Assembly (NCBI RefSeq): GCF_022385335.1
Contig: NZ_CP092431.1
Coordinates: 558,001 to 622,000, forward strand
From: Streptomyces deccanensis
Lineage (GTDB): Bacteria > Actinomycetota > Actinomycetes > Streptomycetales > Streptomycetaceae
DNA: 64,000 nt
Direction of reading: 5' to 3'
The notes under the pieces were generated by a model. It saw only the letters and a program-made list of their open reading frames with translations, searched no databases and was not told the DNA's origin. Shown piece after piece: positions 42,603 through 51,201 of this stretch; the stretch's first letter is position 1, and each line of letters starts with the position of its first letter. The translations under genes were made by a program, and so were the position numbers.

Positions 42603-42628
42603 GGGTTTTCTGATGCCTCGTCAGATTT
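42603..42628. promoter_or_regulatory. palindromic operator candidate, copy 2
   Basis: TCTGA (42609-42613) and TCAGA (42621-42625) sit in the same GGGTTTTCTGA-N7-TCAGATTT frame as the element at 33001, in the same orientation relative to its minus-strand gene. A shared regulator is the simplest explanation. Confidence 0.6.
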
Positions 42629-42690
42629 GGCTGCGCGGGGGCCTCGGACGCCTTGGGCGCGTCAGGGGGTGCCTTGGGAGGTTGTTCGGC

Positions 42691-42735
42691 GGGTGCGGGT
42701 TTGTGGGGGCTGGTCGCGCAGTTCCCCGCGCCCCT
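42691..42735. repeat. Streptomyces dispersed intergenic repeat
   Basis: GTGGGGGCTGGTCGCGCAGT followed by TCCCCGCGCCCCTT is a sequence I recognise as recurring hundreds of times between Streptomyces genes. Its GC-rich arms can pair with the following ACGGGGCGGGG. Confidence 0.65.
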
Positions 42736-42750
42736 TACGGGGCGGGGTGC

Positions 42751-42786
42751 GGCCCTGCTGATCGCGGGCAATCAGCAGGGCCTTTT
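42751..42786. terminator. intrinsic terminator
   Basis: GGCCCTGCTGAT and ATCAGCAGGGCC pair exactly around CGCGGGCA and are followed by TTTT on the plus strand. It lies downstream of the minus-strand desaturase-fold gene; the T-tract faces the other direction, so it may be bidirectional. Confidence 0.75.
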
Positions 42787-42904
42787 CCCCCGTGAACGGT
42801 CCCCCGGCGCCGCTCGCGTCATCGATTTCAGCGCACGGCGGATTGTTTGGCAGGGGTGGTCGGGCGGCCGGACAATGGCCGGGGCCGGCGGGGGTGTCCC
42901 TGCC

Positions 42905-44521
42905 TCACTCCCCCAGGACCGCCATCGCCGCGTTGTGGCCGGGGACGCCGCTCACGCCGCCGCCGCGGACCGCGCCCGCGCCGCACAGGAGGACGTTGGC
43001 GTGGCGGGTCTCCACGCCCCAGCGGCCCACATCCTCCTGGGCGTAGGGCCAGGCGAGGTCGCGGTGGAAGATGTTGCCGCCGGGGAGGCCCAGGTCGCGT
43101 TCCAGGTCCAGGGGGGTTCTGGCCTCGATGCAGGGGCGGCCGTCGGCGTCGGTGGCGAGGCAGTCGGCGAGGGGCTCGGCGAGATGGGCGTCCAACTGGG
43201 CGAGCGTGGACTTGAGGAGTTCCGTGCGGACGCCGTCGTTGTCCGCCTGGAACAGCCGCGCGGGGGTGTGCAGACCGAAGAGGGTGAGGGTCTGGTAGCC
43301 CTGTTCCACCAGGTCCGGGCCGAGGATGGTCGGATCGGTGAGGGAGTGGCAGTAGATCTCGGACGGCGGGGCCTCGGGCAGCGCACCCGACGCGGCCTGG
43401 GCGTAGGAGACCGCCAGTTGGTCGTACCCCTCGGCGATGTGGAAAGTCCCGGCGAAGGCCTCGTGCGGGTCCACGGACTCGTCCCGGAGCCTCGGGAGCC
43501 GCTTGAGCAGCATGTTCACCTTGAGCTGGGCACCCTCGGCGGGGGCGGGCGGTCGGTCGCCGGTCAGGGCGGCCAGCTCCTGCGGGGAGGCGTTCACCAG
43601 GACGTGCCGGGCGGCGACCGTGCCCTCCGTGTCGGCGGTCCGGAAGGTGATCTCGGCGGACCGGCCGTCGGTGGCGATCCGGCGGACCTCGTGCCCCGTG
43701 GCGATCACCGCACCCGCGTCGCGCGCGGCGCCGGCCAGCGCGTCCGTGAGGGCGCCCATGCCGCCGACGGGCACGTCCCAGGCGCCCGTGCCGCCGCCGA
43801 TCACGTGGTAGAGGAAGCAGCGGTTCTGCCGCAGCGAGGGGTCGTGGGCGTCCGCGAAGGTGCCGATGAGCGCGTCGGTGAGGACGACGCCGCGCACGAG
43901 GTCGTCGGTGAACGTCGACTCGACGGCGGCGCCGATCGGCTCCTCGAAGAGCACCCGCCACGCCTCCTCGTCGTCGACGCGCCGGCGCAGGTCGTCCCGG
44001 GTGGGGAGGGGCTCGGTGAGCGTCGGGAACACCCGTTCGGCGACACGGCCCGTCATCCCGTAGAACCGCTGCCAGGCCTCGTACTCTCGGCCCGAACCGG
44101 TCAGTCGTTCGAAGGCCGCGCGGGTGCGGCGCTCGCCGCCGCCGACGAGGAGACCGGTGGGGCGGCCGTCGCGTTCGACGGGGGTGTACGAGGAGATCGT
44201 GCGGCCGCGGACCCGGAAGTCGAGGTCCAGGTCCCGCACGATCTTCCGGGGCAGCAGGCTGACCAGGTAGGAGTACCGCGACAGCCGGGCGTCGACCCCG
44301 GCGAAGGGGCGCGTGGAGACGGCTGCTCCGCCGGTGTGGTCCAGCCGCTCCAGCACGAGTACGGAACGGCCCGCGCGCGCGAGATACGCGGCGGCGACCA
44401 GACCGTTGTGACCGCCTCCGACGATCACGGCGTCGTACGAGTCGTGCGACCGGGGCCCATTCGGGCGTGCGGGATGTGCGGGGCGTGCGGGCCGATCTGA
44501 GGGCGCGGGGGTGGCAGGCAT
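42905..44521 (-). CDS. phytoene-desaturase-fold FAD oxidoreductase (PYROXD2/CrtI-like)
   Basis: A 538-residue flavoprotein. The N-terminal Rossmann FAD site reads DAVIVGGGHNGLVAAAYLAR, with the second glycine motif in VPVGGMGALTDALAGAARDA and a C-terminal NVLLCGAGAVRGGGVSGVPG. It belongs to the NAD(P)/FAD-dependent CrtI/PYROXD2 group; no carotenoid genes adjoin it, so its substrate is open. ATG 44521 has a weak AAGAG site; GTG 44536 is an alternative. Confidence 0.85.
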   Translation of the reverse strand: MPATPAPSDRPARPAHPARPNGPRSHDSYDAVIVGGGHNGLVAAAYLARAGRSVLVLERLDHTGGAAVSTRPFAGVDARLSRYSYLVSLLPRKIVRDLDLDFRVRGRTISSYTPVERDGRPTGLLVGGGERRTRAAFERLTGSGREYEAWQRFYGMTGRVAERVFPTLTEPLPTRDDLRRRVDDEEAWRVLFEEPIGAAVESTFTDDLVRGVVLTDALIGTFADAHDPSLRQNRCFLYHVIGGGTGAWDVPVGGMGALTDALAGAARDAGAVIATGHEVRRIATDGRSAEITFRTADTEGTVAARHVLVNASPQELAALTGDRPPAPAEGAQLKVNMLLKRLPRLRDESVDPHEAFAGTFHIAEGYDQLAVSYAQAASGALPEAPPSEIYCHSLTDPTILGPDLVEQGYQTLTLFGLHTPARLFQADNDGVRTELLKSTLAQLDAHLAEPLADCLATDADGRPCIEARTPLDLERDLGLPGGNIFHRDLAWPYAQEDVGRWGVETRHANVLLCGAGAVRGGGVSGVPGHNAAMAVLGE

Positions 44522-44633
44522 GGCTCTTGGTAACACGCCATGATCGAGCTCGGCCAGGGCTGCGTGCCAGGTGGATCAACGGTCCGGAGGCCGTCAGCAG
44601 TGCTGAGGGCGTCGCCCTCGGCCGGCCGTGGGG

Positions 44634-46928
44634 TCAGTGGTGGTCGGTAGTCCGTGGTCGGCGTAACGCCGCCACTCGGCGGTACAGCTCCACCGCCTCC
44701 TGGCCTCGGCCCAGTTGTTCGAGGCAGTGTGCCTCGTCGTTGCGGCTGGCGAGGGTGTCGGGGTGGTCGGGGCCGAGGACGTGTTCGCGGGCGTCCGCGA
44801 CCCGCCGGTACTCGGTGAGGGCGTCGGGCCAGCGGCCGAGCCAGCCGAGGCCGACGGCGACCTCGCGGCGGCTGACGAGGGTGTCGGGGTGGTCCGGCCC
44901 GAGGACGCGCTCCCGCAGGGCGCAGACGTCCCGGGACTCGGCGAGGGCCTCCTCCCAACGGCCCAGGCGGCCGAGGTTGACGCCGAGGCCGTGCCGGGCG
45001 CGGAGCGTCTCGGTGTGGTCGGGGCCGAGGACGCGGGTGCGGTCGTCGACGAGGGCGCGGTAGAGGGTGAGCGCGTCGGCGCTGCGGCCGAGCCGGCCGA
45101 GGCTGATGCCGACCTCGTGGCGCGCGGCGAGCGTGTCGGGGTGGTCGGGCCCGAGGGCCTGGGCCCGGGCGTCGGCGACCTCCTCGTAGGTCCGCAGCGC
45201 CTCGGGCCAGCGGCCCAACTGGCCGAGGGCGTAGGCGACCTCGTACCGGGTGACGAGGGTGTCGGGGTGGTTGGCGCCGAGGACCCGGGTGCGGGCGGCG
45301 GCCACGTCGTTCGCCATGCGGTACGAGTCCTCCAGACGGCCGAGCCTGCTGAGGTTGAAGGCGAGGTTGTGGCGGCAGCGCAGGGTGTCCGGGTGGTCGG
45401 GGCCGGCGAGGCGCTCGCGGACGGCGAGGACCGAGGTGTAGGCCTGGTGGGCTTCGAGGTGACGGCCCAACTGGCCCAGCACGTACGCCATCTCCTGCCG
45501 GGCGGCGAGGGTCTCGGGGTGCTCGGCGCCGAGCGCGTGCTCGCGGGCGCGGGCCACGTGGGCGAACTCGCGCAGCGCGTCGGCGGGGCGGCCGGTGCGG
45601 CTGAGGGTGAAGCCGACCTCGTAGCGGCTGGCGAGGGTGTCGGGGTGGTCGGGGCCGAGGGCGTGCTCGCGTTCGGCGGCGACCGCGCGGTGCACCTCGC
45701 CGGCCTCCGTCCAGCGGCCGAGGCGGCCGAGGCTCAGGCCCGCGTTGTGCCGGCCGGCCAGGGTGGTGATCAACTCCGGTGGCGGGGCCGGACGTTCGTC
45801 CTGTGCGGGGTGCTCGACGCGACCGGCGGCGGGGCGGGCGATCCACTCCCCCGTGAGCCCGGCGGAGGCGTCCGGCGGGGCGAGGCCCGGTCCGGTCCCG
45901 GCGGCCTTGTGGCCGGTGGTCATGCCCCAGGTCCAGGAGGGCAACCGGGGTTCCCGCGACGGCAGTTGTCCGGGCCGCGTCCAGGGCCGGGGCTCGCCGG
46001 CAGCGACGGCAGGGGCGGCGGGAGGGGGTACCGCGGTCGGGGCGAGGACGTGGAGGCGGCCCGGCGGCACGGCCGTCGCCGCCCGCCCCTCGTCGACCCT
46101 GCGGCCCAACTCGCATGCGTCGTAGGGTCGTTCCTCGGGTTCCTTGGCGAGCAGGTCGAGGATGATCCGGTCGAGGTACTCGGGCACCTCGTCGCGGTGG
46201 CTGCGCGGCGGCGTCGGCGCGGTGTCCCGGTGGCCCATGAGCACCGCCCAGGCGTCGTCGAGGTCGAACGGCGGCACTCCGGTGGCGATCTCGTAGAGCA
46301 CACAGCCGAACGAGTAGAGGTCGCTCCGCTGGTCGACCTGACCGCCGACGATCTGTTCCGGCGACATGTAGTGCGGGGTGCCCATCGCGATGCCGGTGCC
46401 GGTGAGGCGGGAGGTGAAGGTGACGTCACGGCCCAGGCGCGCTATGCCGAAGTCGCAGATCTTCACGGTGCCGTCGGTGAGCAGCATGATGTTGGCCGGC
46501 TTCAGGTCACGGTGCACGATGCCCTGGCGGTGGGTGTAGGCGAGGGCGGAGGCCACCTGATCGGCGATCTCGACGACCGCCGGGACCGCCAGCGGATGGT
46601 GTTTGTTGTCCTCCAGGAGCTGGCTGAGGTTGCGGCCCTCCAGTAACTCCATGACGAGGAACAGCACACCGTCGGACTCGCCGAAGTCGTGGACGACGGT
46701 CACGCCCCGGTGCTGGAGGGCCGCGGCGACGCGCGCCTCGCGCCGGAACCGCTCCCGCAGGACCCGTGTGAAGGACTGGTCGGGCTGGCTGTTGAGGGGT
46801 TTGAGGCACTTGACCGCGACCTGCCGCCCCAGTGACTCGTCCCTCGCACGCCAGACCTCGCCCATCCCCCCGCGCCCGATCAGATCGAGCAGCCGGTACC
46901 GGCCCTGGATCAGCCTGGTGTCCCCCAT
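44634..46928 (-). CDS. Ser/Thr protein kinase with C-terminal TPR array and TTA codon
   Basis: A 764-residue soluble Hanks-type kinase. The kinase domain (about 10-275) is complete: GRGGMGEVW (19-27), VAVK with Lys40, HRDLKPAN (139-146), DFG (159-161) and GTPHYMSPEQ. A Pro/Ala-rich linker leads to about nine consecutive 42-residue kinesin-light-chain-like TPRs (about 390-750), each with GPDHPDTLASR-like helices. No transmembrane segment or PASTA domain is present, so it senses through the TPRs rather than at the wall. Leu95 is encoded by TTA (46646-46644), a bldA-type codon just after the hinge-proximal VMELLEG. ATG 46928 is the only credible start. Confidence 0.92.
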   Translation of the reverse strand: MGDTRLIQGRYRLLDLIGRGGMGEVWRARDESLGRQVAVKCLKPLNSQPDQSFTRVLRERFRREARVAAALQHRGVTVVHDFGESDGVLFLVMELLEGRNLSQLLEDNKHHPLAVPAVVEIADQVASALAYTHRQGIVHRDLKPANIMLLTDGTVKICDFGIARLGRDVTFTSRLTGTGIAMGTPHYMSPEQIVGGQVDQRSDLYSFGCVLYEIATGVPPFDLDDAWAVLMGHRDTAPTPPRSHRDEVPEYLDRIILDLLAKEPEERPYDACELGRRVDEGRAATAVPPGRLHVLAPTAVPPPAAPAVAAGEPRPWTRPGQLPSREPRLPSWTWGMTTGHKAAGTGPGLAPPDASAGLTGEWIARPAAGRVEHPAQDERPAPPPELITTLAGRHNAGLSLGRLGRWTEAGEVHRAVAAEREHALGPDHPDTLASRYEVGFTLSRTGRPADALREFAHVARAREHALGAEHPETLAARQEMAYVLGQLGRHLEAHQAYTSVLAVRERLAGPDHPDTLRCRHNLAFNLSRLGRLEDSYRMANDVAAARTRVLGANHPDTLVTRYEVAYALGQLGRWPEALRTYEEVADARAQALGPDHPDTLAARHEVGISLGRLGRSADALTLYRALVDDRTRVLGPDHTETLRARHGLGVNLGRLGRWEEALAESRDVCALRERVLGPDHPDTLVSRREVAVGLGWLGRWPDALTEYRRVADAREHVLGPDHPDTLASRNDEAHCLEQLGRGQEAVELYRRVAALRRPRTTDHH
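44680..45730 (-). repeat. 126-bp repeat array encoding TPRs
   Basis: The 3' part of the kinase gene repeats every 126 bp, with the core coding GPDHPDTL nearly unchanged. Nucleotide conservation is higher than TPR folding needs, suggesting recent duplication or gene conversion. Confidence 0.7.
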
Positions 46929-46991
46929 CGCCGACGATCGCCCCCGTATCCGACCGGACCCGCCCTCCCCTGGCCCGTCCAGTATGGCGGC

Positions 46992-47900
46992 CTATCTGCC
47001 GACTTTGTACGGTGCCGGGCGGGAGCCGGGGCCGAGCCGTGACATGGCGCGGAGGATGTGTTTGGGCGGGAGTTGCCAGCGCAGACGTGCGGGGACGGAG
47101 CGAAGAAAGGTTCCGGTGAGCCGCAGGCGGCGGGTGACCACGTCGGGTGGGGGGCCCGGTCTGCCGTACAGCTCGTGGGCGTACGGCGGCAGGGAGGCGT
47201 ACGCGAGGTTCGCCACGCGCCGCCACAGTGCTTCACGTGCCGGTACGAGCAACGGATGGGCGGGCGGGCGCCGCAGGAAGTCGTCGACCTCCCGTGCCTC
47301 GGGGCCGGCCGCCAGCTCGGGCCGCACCTTCGTGAAGTAGGCCGCCAACTCCGCCGTGTCACCGGGTGCTTCGGCGGGGTCGAGGCCGACCAGGCGGGCG
47401 CTGACGCGGTGTTCGCCGACGTACCGGTCGGCGGCGGCCTGGGTGAGGGGGTAGCCGGAGCGGCGCGCGATGTGGAGGTAGGAGTCGATCTCCGCGCAGT
47501 GCACCCACAGCAGCAGCTCCGGTTCGTCGACGCCGTACCGCTCCCCCGTGTCCGGGTCGGTCGCCGAGAGCAGGCTGTGGATCTTCCGGACCCGGGCGCC
47601 GGCGTGTTCGGCGGCCTCCGTGGTGCCGTACGTCGTCGTGCCGACGAAGCTCGCCGTGCGCAGCAGCCGGCCCCAGGCGTCCTTGCGGAAGTCGGAGTTC
47701 TGCGTGACGCCGCGCACCGCGCGCGGGTGCAGGGCCTGGAGGTACAGCGCGCGGACCCCGGCGATCCACATCATGGGGTCGCCGTGGACCTGCCAGGTCA
47801 CGGAGGCCGGTCCGAACAGACCGGGGTCGCCCGGGGCGGGGTGATCGGGGGCATCCACCCCGCCAGTGTGACCGGGATCGACAGTCGACACCAGGGCCAC
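46992..47900 (-). CDS. oxygenase MpaB/DUF2236 (latex-clearing-like) family protein
   Basis: A 302-residue alpha-helical protein of the DUF2236 family, which includes heme-b oxygenases such as the latex-clearing protein and fungal MpaB. Family features are WQVHGDPMMWIAGVRALYLQ, LHPRAVRGVTQNSDF and a central VHCAEIDSYLHIARR with histidines that could ligate heme. The N-terminus is uncertain: GTG 47900 gives 302 residues, but GTG 47858 (VDAPDHPAPGDPGLFG) is equally plausible. Substrate unknown. Confidence 0.75.
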   Translation of the reverse strand: MALVSTVDPGHTGGVDAPDHPAPGDPGLFGPASVTWQVHGDPMMWIAGVRALYLQALHPRAVRGVTQNSDFRKDAWGRLLRTASFVGTTTYGTTEAAEHAGARVRKIHSLLSATDPDTGERYGVDEPELLLWVHCAEIDSYLHIARRSGYPLTQAAADRYVGEHRVSARLVGLDPAEAPGDTAELAAYFTKVRPELAAGPEAREVDDFLRRPPAHPLLVPAREALWRRVANLAYASLPPYAHELYGRPGPPPDVVTRRLRLTGTFLRSVPARLRWQLPPKHILRAMSRLGPGSRPAPYKVGR

Positions 47901-47916
47901 GTTCGCAGCCCTGCGC

Positions 47917-47943
47917 GCCGTGTGTGCCGTGTGTGCCGTGTGT
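47917..47943. repeat. three 9-bp tandem repeats
   Basis: GCCGTGTGT occurs three times in a row, between the DUF2236 start and the galactonate dehydratase stop. Confidence 0.8.
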
Positions 47944-47945
47944 GG

Positions 47946-49091
47946 CTACCAGGCGGCCAGTGAGCCGTCGGTGTTGCGCCAGACGGGGTTGCGCCAGCGG
48001 TGGCCGCGTTCGGCGGCGGCGCGGACCGCGTCCTCGTCGATGGTGATGCCGAGACCGGGCGCTGTCGGGCGGTCGATGTAGCCGTCGCGGAACGTGAAGG
48101 GCGTGGTGTCGGCGAGGTAGTCCAGCAGGCCGCCGCTGTCGCCGTAGCCGATGCCCAGTGCCTGTTCCTGGATGAGGAAGTTGGGGATGGCGAAGTCGAG
48201 TTGGAGGCTGGCGGCGAGGGCGATCGGGCCGAGCGGGCAGTGCGGTGCCACCAGGACGTCGTAGGTCTCGGCCATCGCGGCGATCCGGCGGGTCTCGGAG
48301 ATGCCGCCGGCGTGGCTGATGTCCGGCTGGGCCACGGCGATGCCGTCGGAGAGCACCGAGCGGAAGTCCCAGCGCGAGTACAGCCGTTCGCCGGTGGCGA
48401 TGGGGATCGAGGTGGAGCGCACCACGGCGCCGAGGTCCCGGGTGAACTCGGGCAGCACGGGCTCCTCGACGAAGAGCGGCAGCAGCGGCTCCAGGAAGGG
48501 GAGCACACGGCGGGACATGGCGCCGCTGAACCGGCCGTGGAAGTCCAGCGCCAGGTCGCGCTCCGGGCCGATGGCCTCGCGGACCGCGGTCACGCCGGCC
48601 ACGATGGCATCGATCGCGGCGGGTGTGGCGAGGGGCTCCAGCTGGCCGCAGGGGTTGAGCTTGACGGCCGTCATACCCTTGGCGACCTGCGCGGCCGCCG
48701 ACTCGCCCAGTTCCTCGGGGGTCTCGCCGCCGACCCAGCCGTAGACGCGGACGCGGTCGCGCACGTGGCCGCCGAGGAGTTGGTGGACCGGGACGCCGTG
48801 GGTCTTGCCGGCGATGTCCCACAGTGCCTGGTCGATGCCGGCCAGGGCGCTGTTCAGGACGACGCCGCCGCGGTAGAAGCCGCTCTTGGCGAGCACCTGC
48901 CAGTGCTCCTCGATCCGGGCCGGGTCCTGGCCGAGCAGGTAGTCGAACATCTCCTCGACGCAGCGGGCGACGGTGTGGGCCTTGCCCTCGACTATGGGCT
49001 CGCCCCAGCCGGAGATGCCCTCGTCGGTGTCGACGCGCAGGAAGAGCCAGCGCGGTTCGACGAGGAAGAGCTCGTATCCAGTGATCTTCAT
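47946..49091 (-). CDS. dgoD: D-galactonate dehydratase
   Basis: A 381-residue enolase-superfamily enzyme that dehydrates D-galactonate to 2-keto-3-deoxy-D-galactonate. It matches E. coli DgoD over its full length: RWLFLRVDTDEGISGWGEP, KSGFYRGG, catalytic His in LDFHGRFS, metal ligands in EEPVLPEF and GERLYSRWDF, and the second His in VAPHCPLGPIALAAS. ATG 49091 begins MKITGYELFLVEP. It lies leftward of the SDR and LacI genes with a 200-bp gap. It is the central step of the oxidative sugar pathway in this locus. Confidence 0.92.
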   Translation of the reverse strand: MKITGYELFLVEPRWLFLRVDTDEGISGWGEPIVEGKAHTVARCVEEMFDYLLGQDPARIEEHWQVLAKSGFYRGGVVLNSALAGIDQALWDIAGKTHGVPVHQLLGGHVRDRVRVYGWVGGETPEELGESAAAQVAKGMTAVKLNPCGQLEPLATPAAIDAIVAGVTAVREAIGPERDLALDFHGRFSGAMSRRVLPFLEPLLPLFVEEPVLPEFTRDLGAVVRSTSIPIATGERLYSRWDFRSVLSDGIAVAQPDISHAGGISETRRIAAMAETYDVLVAPHCPLGPIALAASLQLDFAIPNFLIQEQALGIGYGDSGGLLDYLADTTPFTFRDGYIDRPTAPGLGITIDEDAVRAAAERGHRWRNPVWRNTDGSLAAW

Positions 49092-49141
49092 GGGAGGGAC
49101 CTCCGGGTCCTGTGCGGTGCGCGGGCATGGCGCGGGGGGGG

Positions 49142-49174
49142 ATGCCCTGTCGAGCGGGGGAATGCCCTGTCGAG
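49142..49174. repeat. direct repeat upstream of dgoD
   Basis: ATGCCCTGTCGAG occurs at 49142-49154 and 49162-49174, 20 bp apart (about two helical turns), 50-80 bp upstream of the dgoD start. It may be a regulator site or a slippage remnant. Confidence 0.4.
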
Positions 49175-49291
49175 GGGAGCGACAAGGAGGGGTGGTGCGC
49201 GGGGGCTGCCGTGCGGCGCGTGCGGCGGGGTGTCCGCTCGGCGTGTCGCGGCGCTCGGGTCGTTCTCGGGGCGGGCGGGGCGGTCGGCCGC

Positions 49292-50056
49292 CTACTCCTG
49301 GGAGCTGATGCTGCGGCCACCGTCCACGAGCAGGTTCTGGCCGGTGACGAAAGCGGCGTCCTCGGAGGCGAGGAAGGCCACGGCGGCGGCGATGTCCTCG
49401 GGGGCTCCGAGCCTGCCGACGGGGGTGCGTGCTGCGGTCTGTGCCTTGTACTCCTCGGGCGTCTCGGCCCAGAGAGCCGTGACCACGGCTCCGGGAAGGA
49501 CGGAATTGAACCTGATCTGGCCTCCGTACTCGACGGCCAGCTGGCGTACGAGGGCGTCGATCCCGCCCTTCGCCGCCGCGTACGCGGGGAAGCCCTTGAA
49601 GCCGATGGCCGCGTGCACGGACGAGGTGATCACCACCGCGCCCCCGGCCGTCCTCAGCAGGGGCACGGCGGCCCGGACGCCGTAGAACACGGAGTCGAGG
49701 GAGAGCCGCAGCTGGTCGTGCCAGCCGGTGTCGTCCAGTTCGTGTGCCGCCGCGGGCAGGTTCCGGCCGGCGTTGAGATGGAGCACGTCCAGGCGTCCCG
49801 CCCAGGACTCCGCCTCGGCGACGGCCTCGGCCCACTCCGCCGGCGAGGTGACGTCGAGGCGCCGGTCCCGCGCCCGTCCGCCCCCGGCGCGGATCTCCTC
49901 GGCCACCCGCCGGGCGCCTTCGGCGTCCACGTCGGTGACCATGACGGACGCGCCCTCCGCGGCCAGCCGGTGGGCGGTGGCCGCCCCGATACCGGAGGCG
50001 GCCGCGGTGAGCAGGGCCGTACGGCCGGTGAAACGCGCCGGTACGGCGACGGTCAT
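49292..50056 (-). CDS. SDR-family sugar dehydrogenase
   Basis: A 254-residue short-chain dehydrogenase. The cofactor loop reads ALLTAAASGIGAATAHRLA, with Ala where most SDRs have the first Gly of TGxxxGIG. The catalytic residues are Ser in VITSSVHA and Tyr/Lys in YAAAKGG, and the C-terminus FVTGQNLLVDGG is standard. In this locus it most likely oxidises an aldose (galactose or similar) at C1 to the lactone. ATG 50056 overlaps the LacI stop by four bases, so it is coupled to the regulator gene. Confidence 0.85.
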   Translation of the reverse strand: MTVAVPARFTGRTALLTAAASGIGAATAHRLAAEGASVMVTDVDAEGARRVAEEIRAGGGRARDRRLDVTSPAEWAEAVAEAESWAGRLDVLHLNAGRNLPAAAHELDDTGWHDQLRLSLDSVFYGVRAAVPLLRTAGGAVVITSSVHAAIGFKGFPAYAAAKGGIDALVRQLAVEYGGQIRFNSVLPGAVVTALWAETPEEYKAQTAARTPVGRLGAPEDIAAAVAFLASEDAAFVTGQNLLVDGGRSISSQE

Positions 50057-51102
50057 GGCGTTCCTCCTCGTGCTGCCGGTCTGGCCGTGGAGCCGCGCAG
50101 CACCAGCCGCGGCTCGGTCGGTACGACGACGTCTCCCGTCGGCTTGCCCTCGATGGTGGCCACCAGGGCGTCCACCGCGGCGGTCCCCAGTTCGTGCAGG
50201 GGCATCGCGACGGTGGTCAGGGGTGGATTGAGGTGCGCGGCCACGGGCAGGTCGTCGTTGCCGACCACGGAGACGTCTTCCGGGATCCGGAGGCCGAGGT
50301 CGCGGATCGCGGCCATGGCGCCTATCGCCTGCGCGAGGGAGCTGGTGCAGAGCGCGGTGACGGGTGGCCGCCCGTCGCCGTCGGCGGGGCGCAGCAGCTC
50401 CCGCGCGGCGGAGCCGCCGCCGTCCTCGGTGAAGTCCCCGGACGCGACGGGGGCCGCGTCCAGCCCGAGTGTGTCGGCGTACCGGAGGAAGGCCTCCTTG
50501 CGGACCTCACTCGGGGTGATCCCGGGGGGACCGGCGATGTGGCCGATCGCGCGGTGGCCGAGGCCGTGCAGATGGTCGAGTGCCGTCACGCTGGAGCGGG
50601 CGACGTCCATGGTGACGTTGCGGCCGGATCCCTCGACCGAGCGGTTGAGGAAGACATGGGGGACCGCGCTGCGGCTCAGCGCGTCCAGCAGGGGGTGACC
50701 CGGGCGGGCCGAGGCGATGAGCAGTCCGTCGACCCTGCCTTCCTGGACCAGGTCGTTGAAGGACTCGTCGGCCTCCTGCCCGTCGAAGTCCTCGGCCAGC
50801 AGGGAGAGGTAGCCCAGTTCCCGGGCTCGCTGGTAGGCACCGCGGGCGATGGTGACGTACGTGGGGTTGGCGAGGGCCGGGATCAGCAGGGCCAGCGCGT
50901 GTGTGTTGGCTCCCGCGAGGGCCCGGGCCCCGGAGTGAGGCCGGTAGCCGAGCGCCTCGGCGGCCTCGTGGACACGCCGGCGGGTCTCCGGCCGTACGGA
51001 CAGGTCCTGGCGGCCGTTGAGCACTTTGGACACGGTGGCCTTGGAGACCCCGGCCGCGTGTGCCACATCCACGAGCTTGGCCCGGACGGGCTGTTCCGGC
51101 AC
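50053..51102 (-). CDS. LacI-family transcriptional regulator
   Basis: A 349-residue repressor. The HTH-hinge region is LVDVAHAAGVSKATVSKVL with RALAGANTHALALLIPAL leading to the effector domain; VSVVGNDDLPVAAHLNPPLT is the typical C-subdomain motif. GTG 51102 has GGGGGAG upstream. It is the first gene of the leftward unit LacI-SDR-dgoD and divergent from the sugar ABC operon, so it probably represses both until a sugar or sugar acid is present. Confidence 0.92.
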   Translation of the reverse strand: MPEQPVRAKLVDVAHAAGVSKATVSKVLNGRQDLSVRPETRRRVHEAAEALGYRPHSGARALAGANTHALALLIPALANPTYVTIARGAYQRARELGYLSLLAEDFDGQEADESFNDLVQEGRVDGLLIASARPGHPLLDALSRSAVPHVFLNRSVEGSGRNVTMDVARSSVTALDHLHGLGHRAIGHIAGPPGITPSEVRKEAFLRYADTLGLDAAPVASGDFTEDGGGSAARELLRPADGDGRPPVTALCTSSLAQAIGAMAAIRDLGLRIPEDVSVVGNDDLPVAAHLNPPLTTVAMPLHELGTAAVDALVATIEGKPTGDVVVPTEPRLVLRGSTARPAARGGTP

Positions 51103-51171
51103 GTGCTCCCCCTCTCGGCGGGCGTCGCCCTGGTCCGCCGTGCGGGATTCGGAGTGACGCGTTCTGGCCTC

Positions 51172-51201
51172 TTGACACCTTCTGGAAACGCAACTTAACG
51201 T
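51172..51201 (+). promoter_or_regulatory. promoter of the sugar-uptake operon
   Basis: TTGACA (51172-51177) and TAACGT (51196-51201) are spaced by 18 bases, a good housekeeping promoter for rightward transcription. It implies a 5' leader of about 370 nt before the binding-protein gene. Confidence 0.6.

Larger units (their letters stand above)
42566..42904. other. 339-bp intergenic region with repeat, operator and terminator
   Basis: No gene is visible. It contains, left to right, the operator-like palindrome, a Streptomyces dispersed repeat (42691-42735) and a T-tailed hairpin (42751-42786). Confidence 0.6.

Noticed and set aside
42905..44521. carotenoid biosynthesis gene (phytoene desaturase)
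   Set aside because: Only the fold is shared; no crtB, crtE or other pigment genes are in the window.
44715..46646. 643-codon plus frame over the kinase-TPR gene
   Set aside because: Repetitive antisense shadow of the TPR array.
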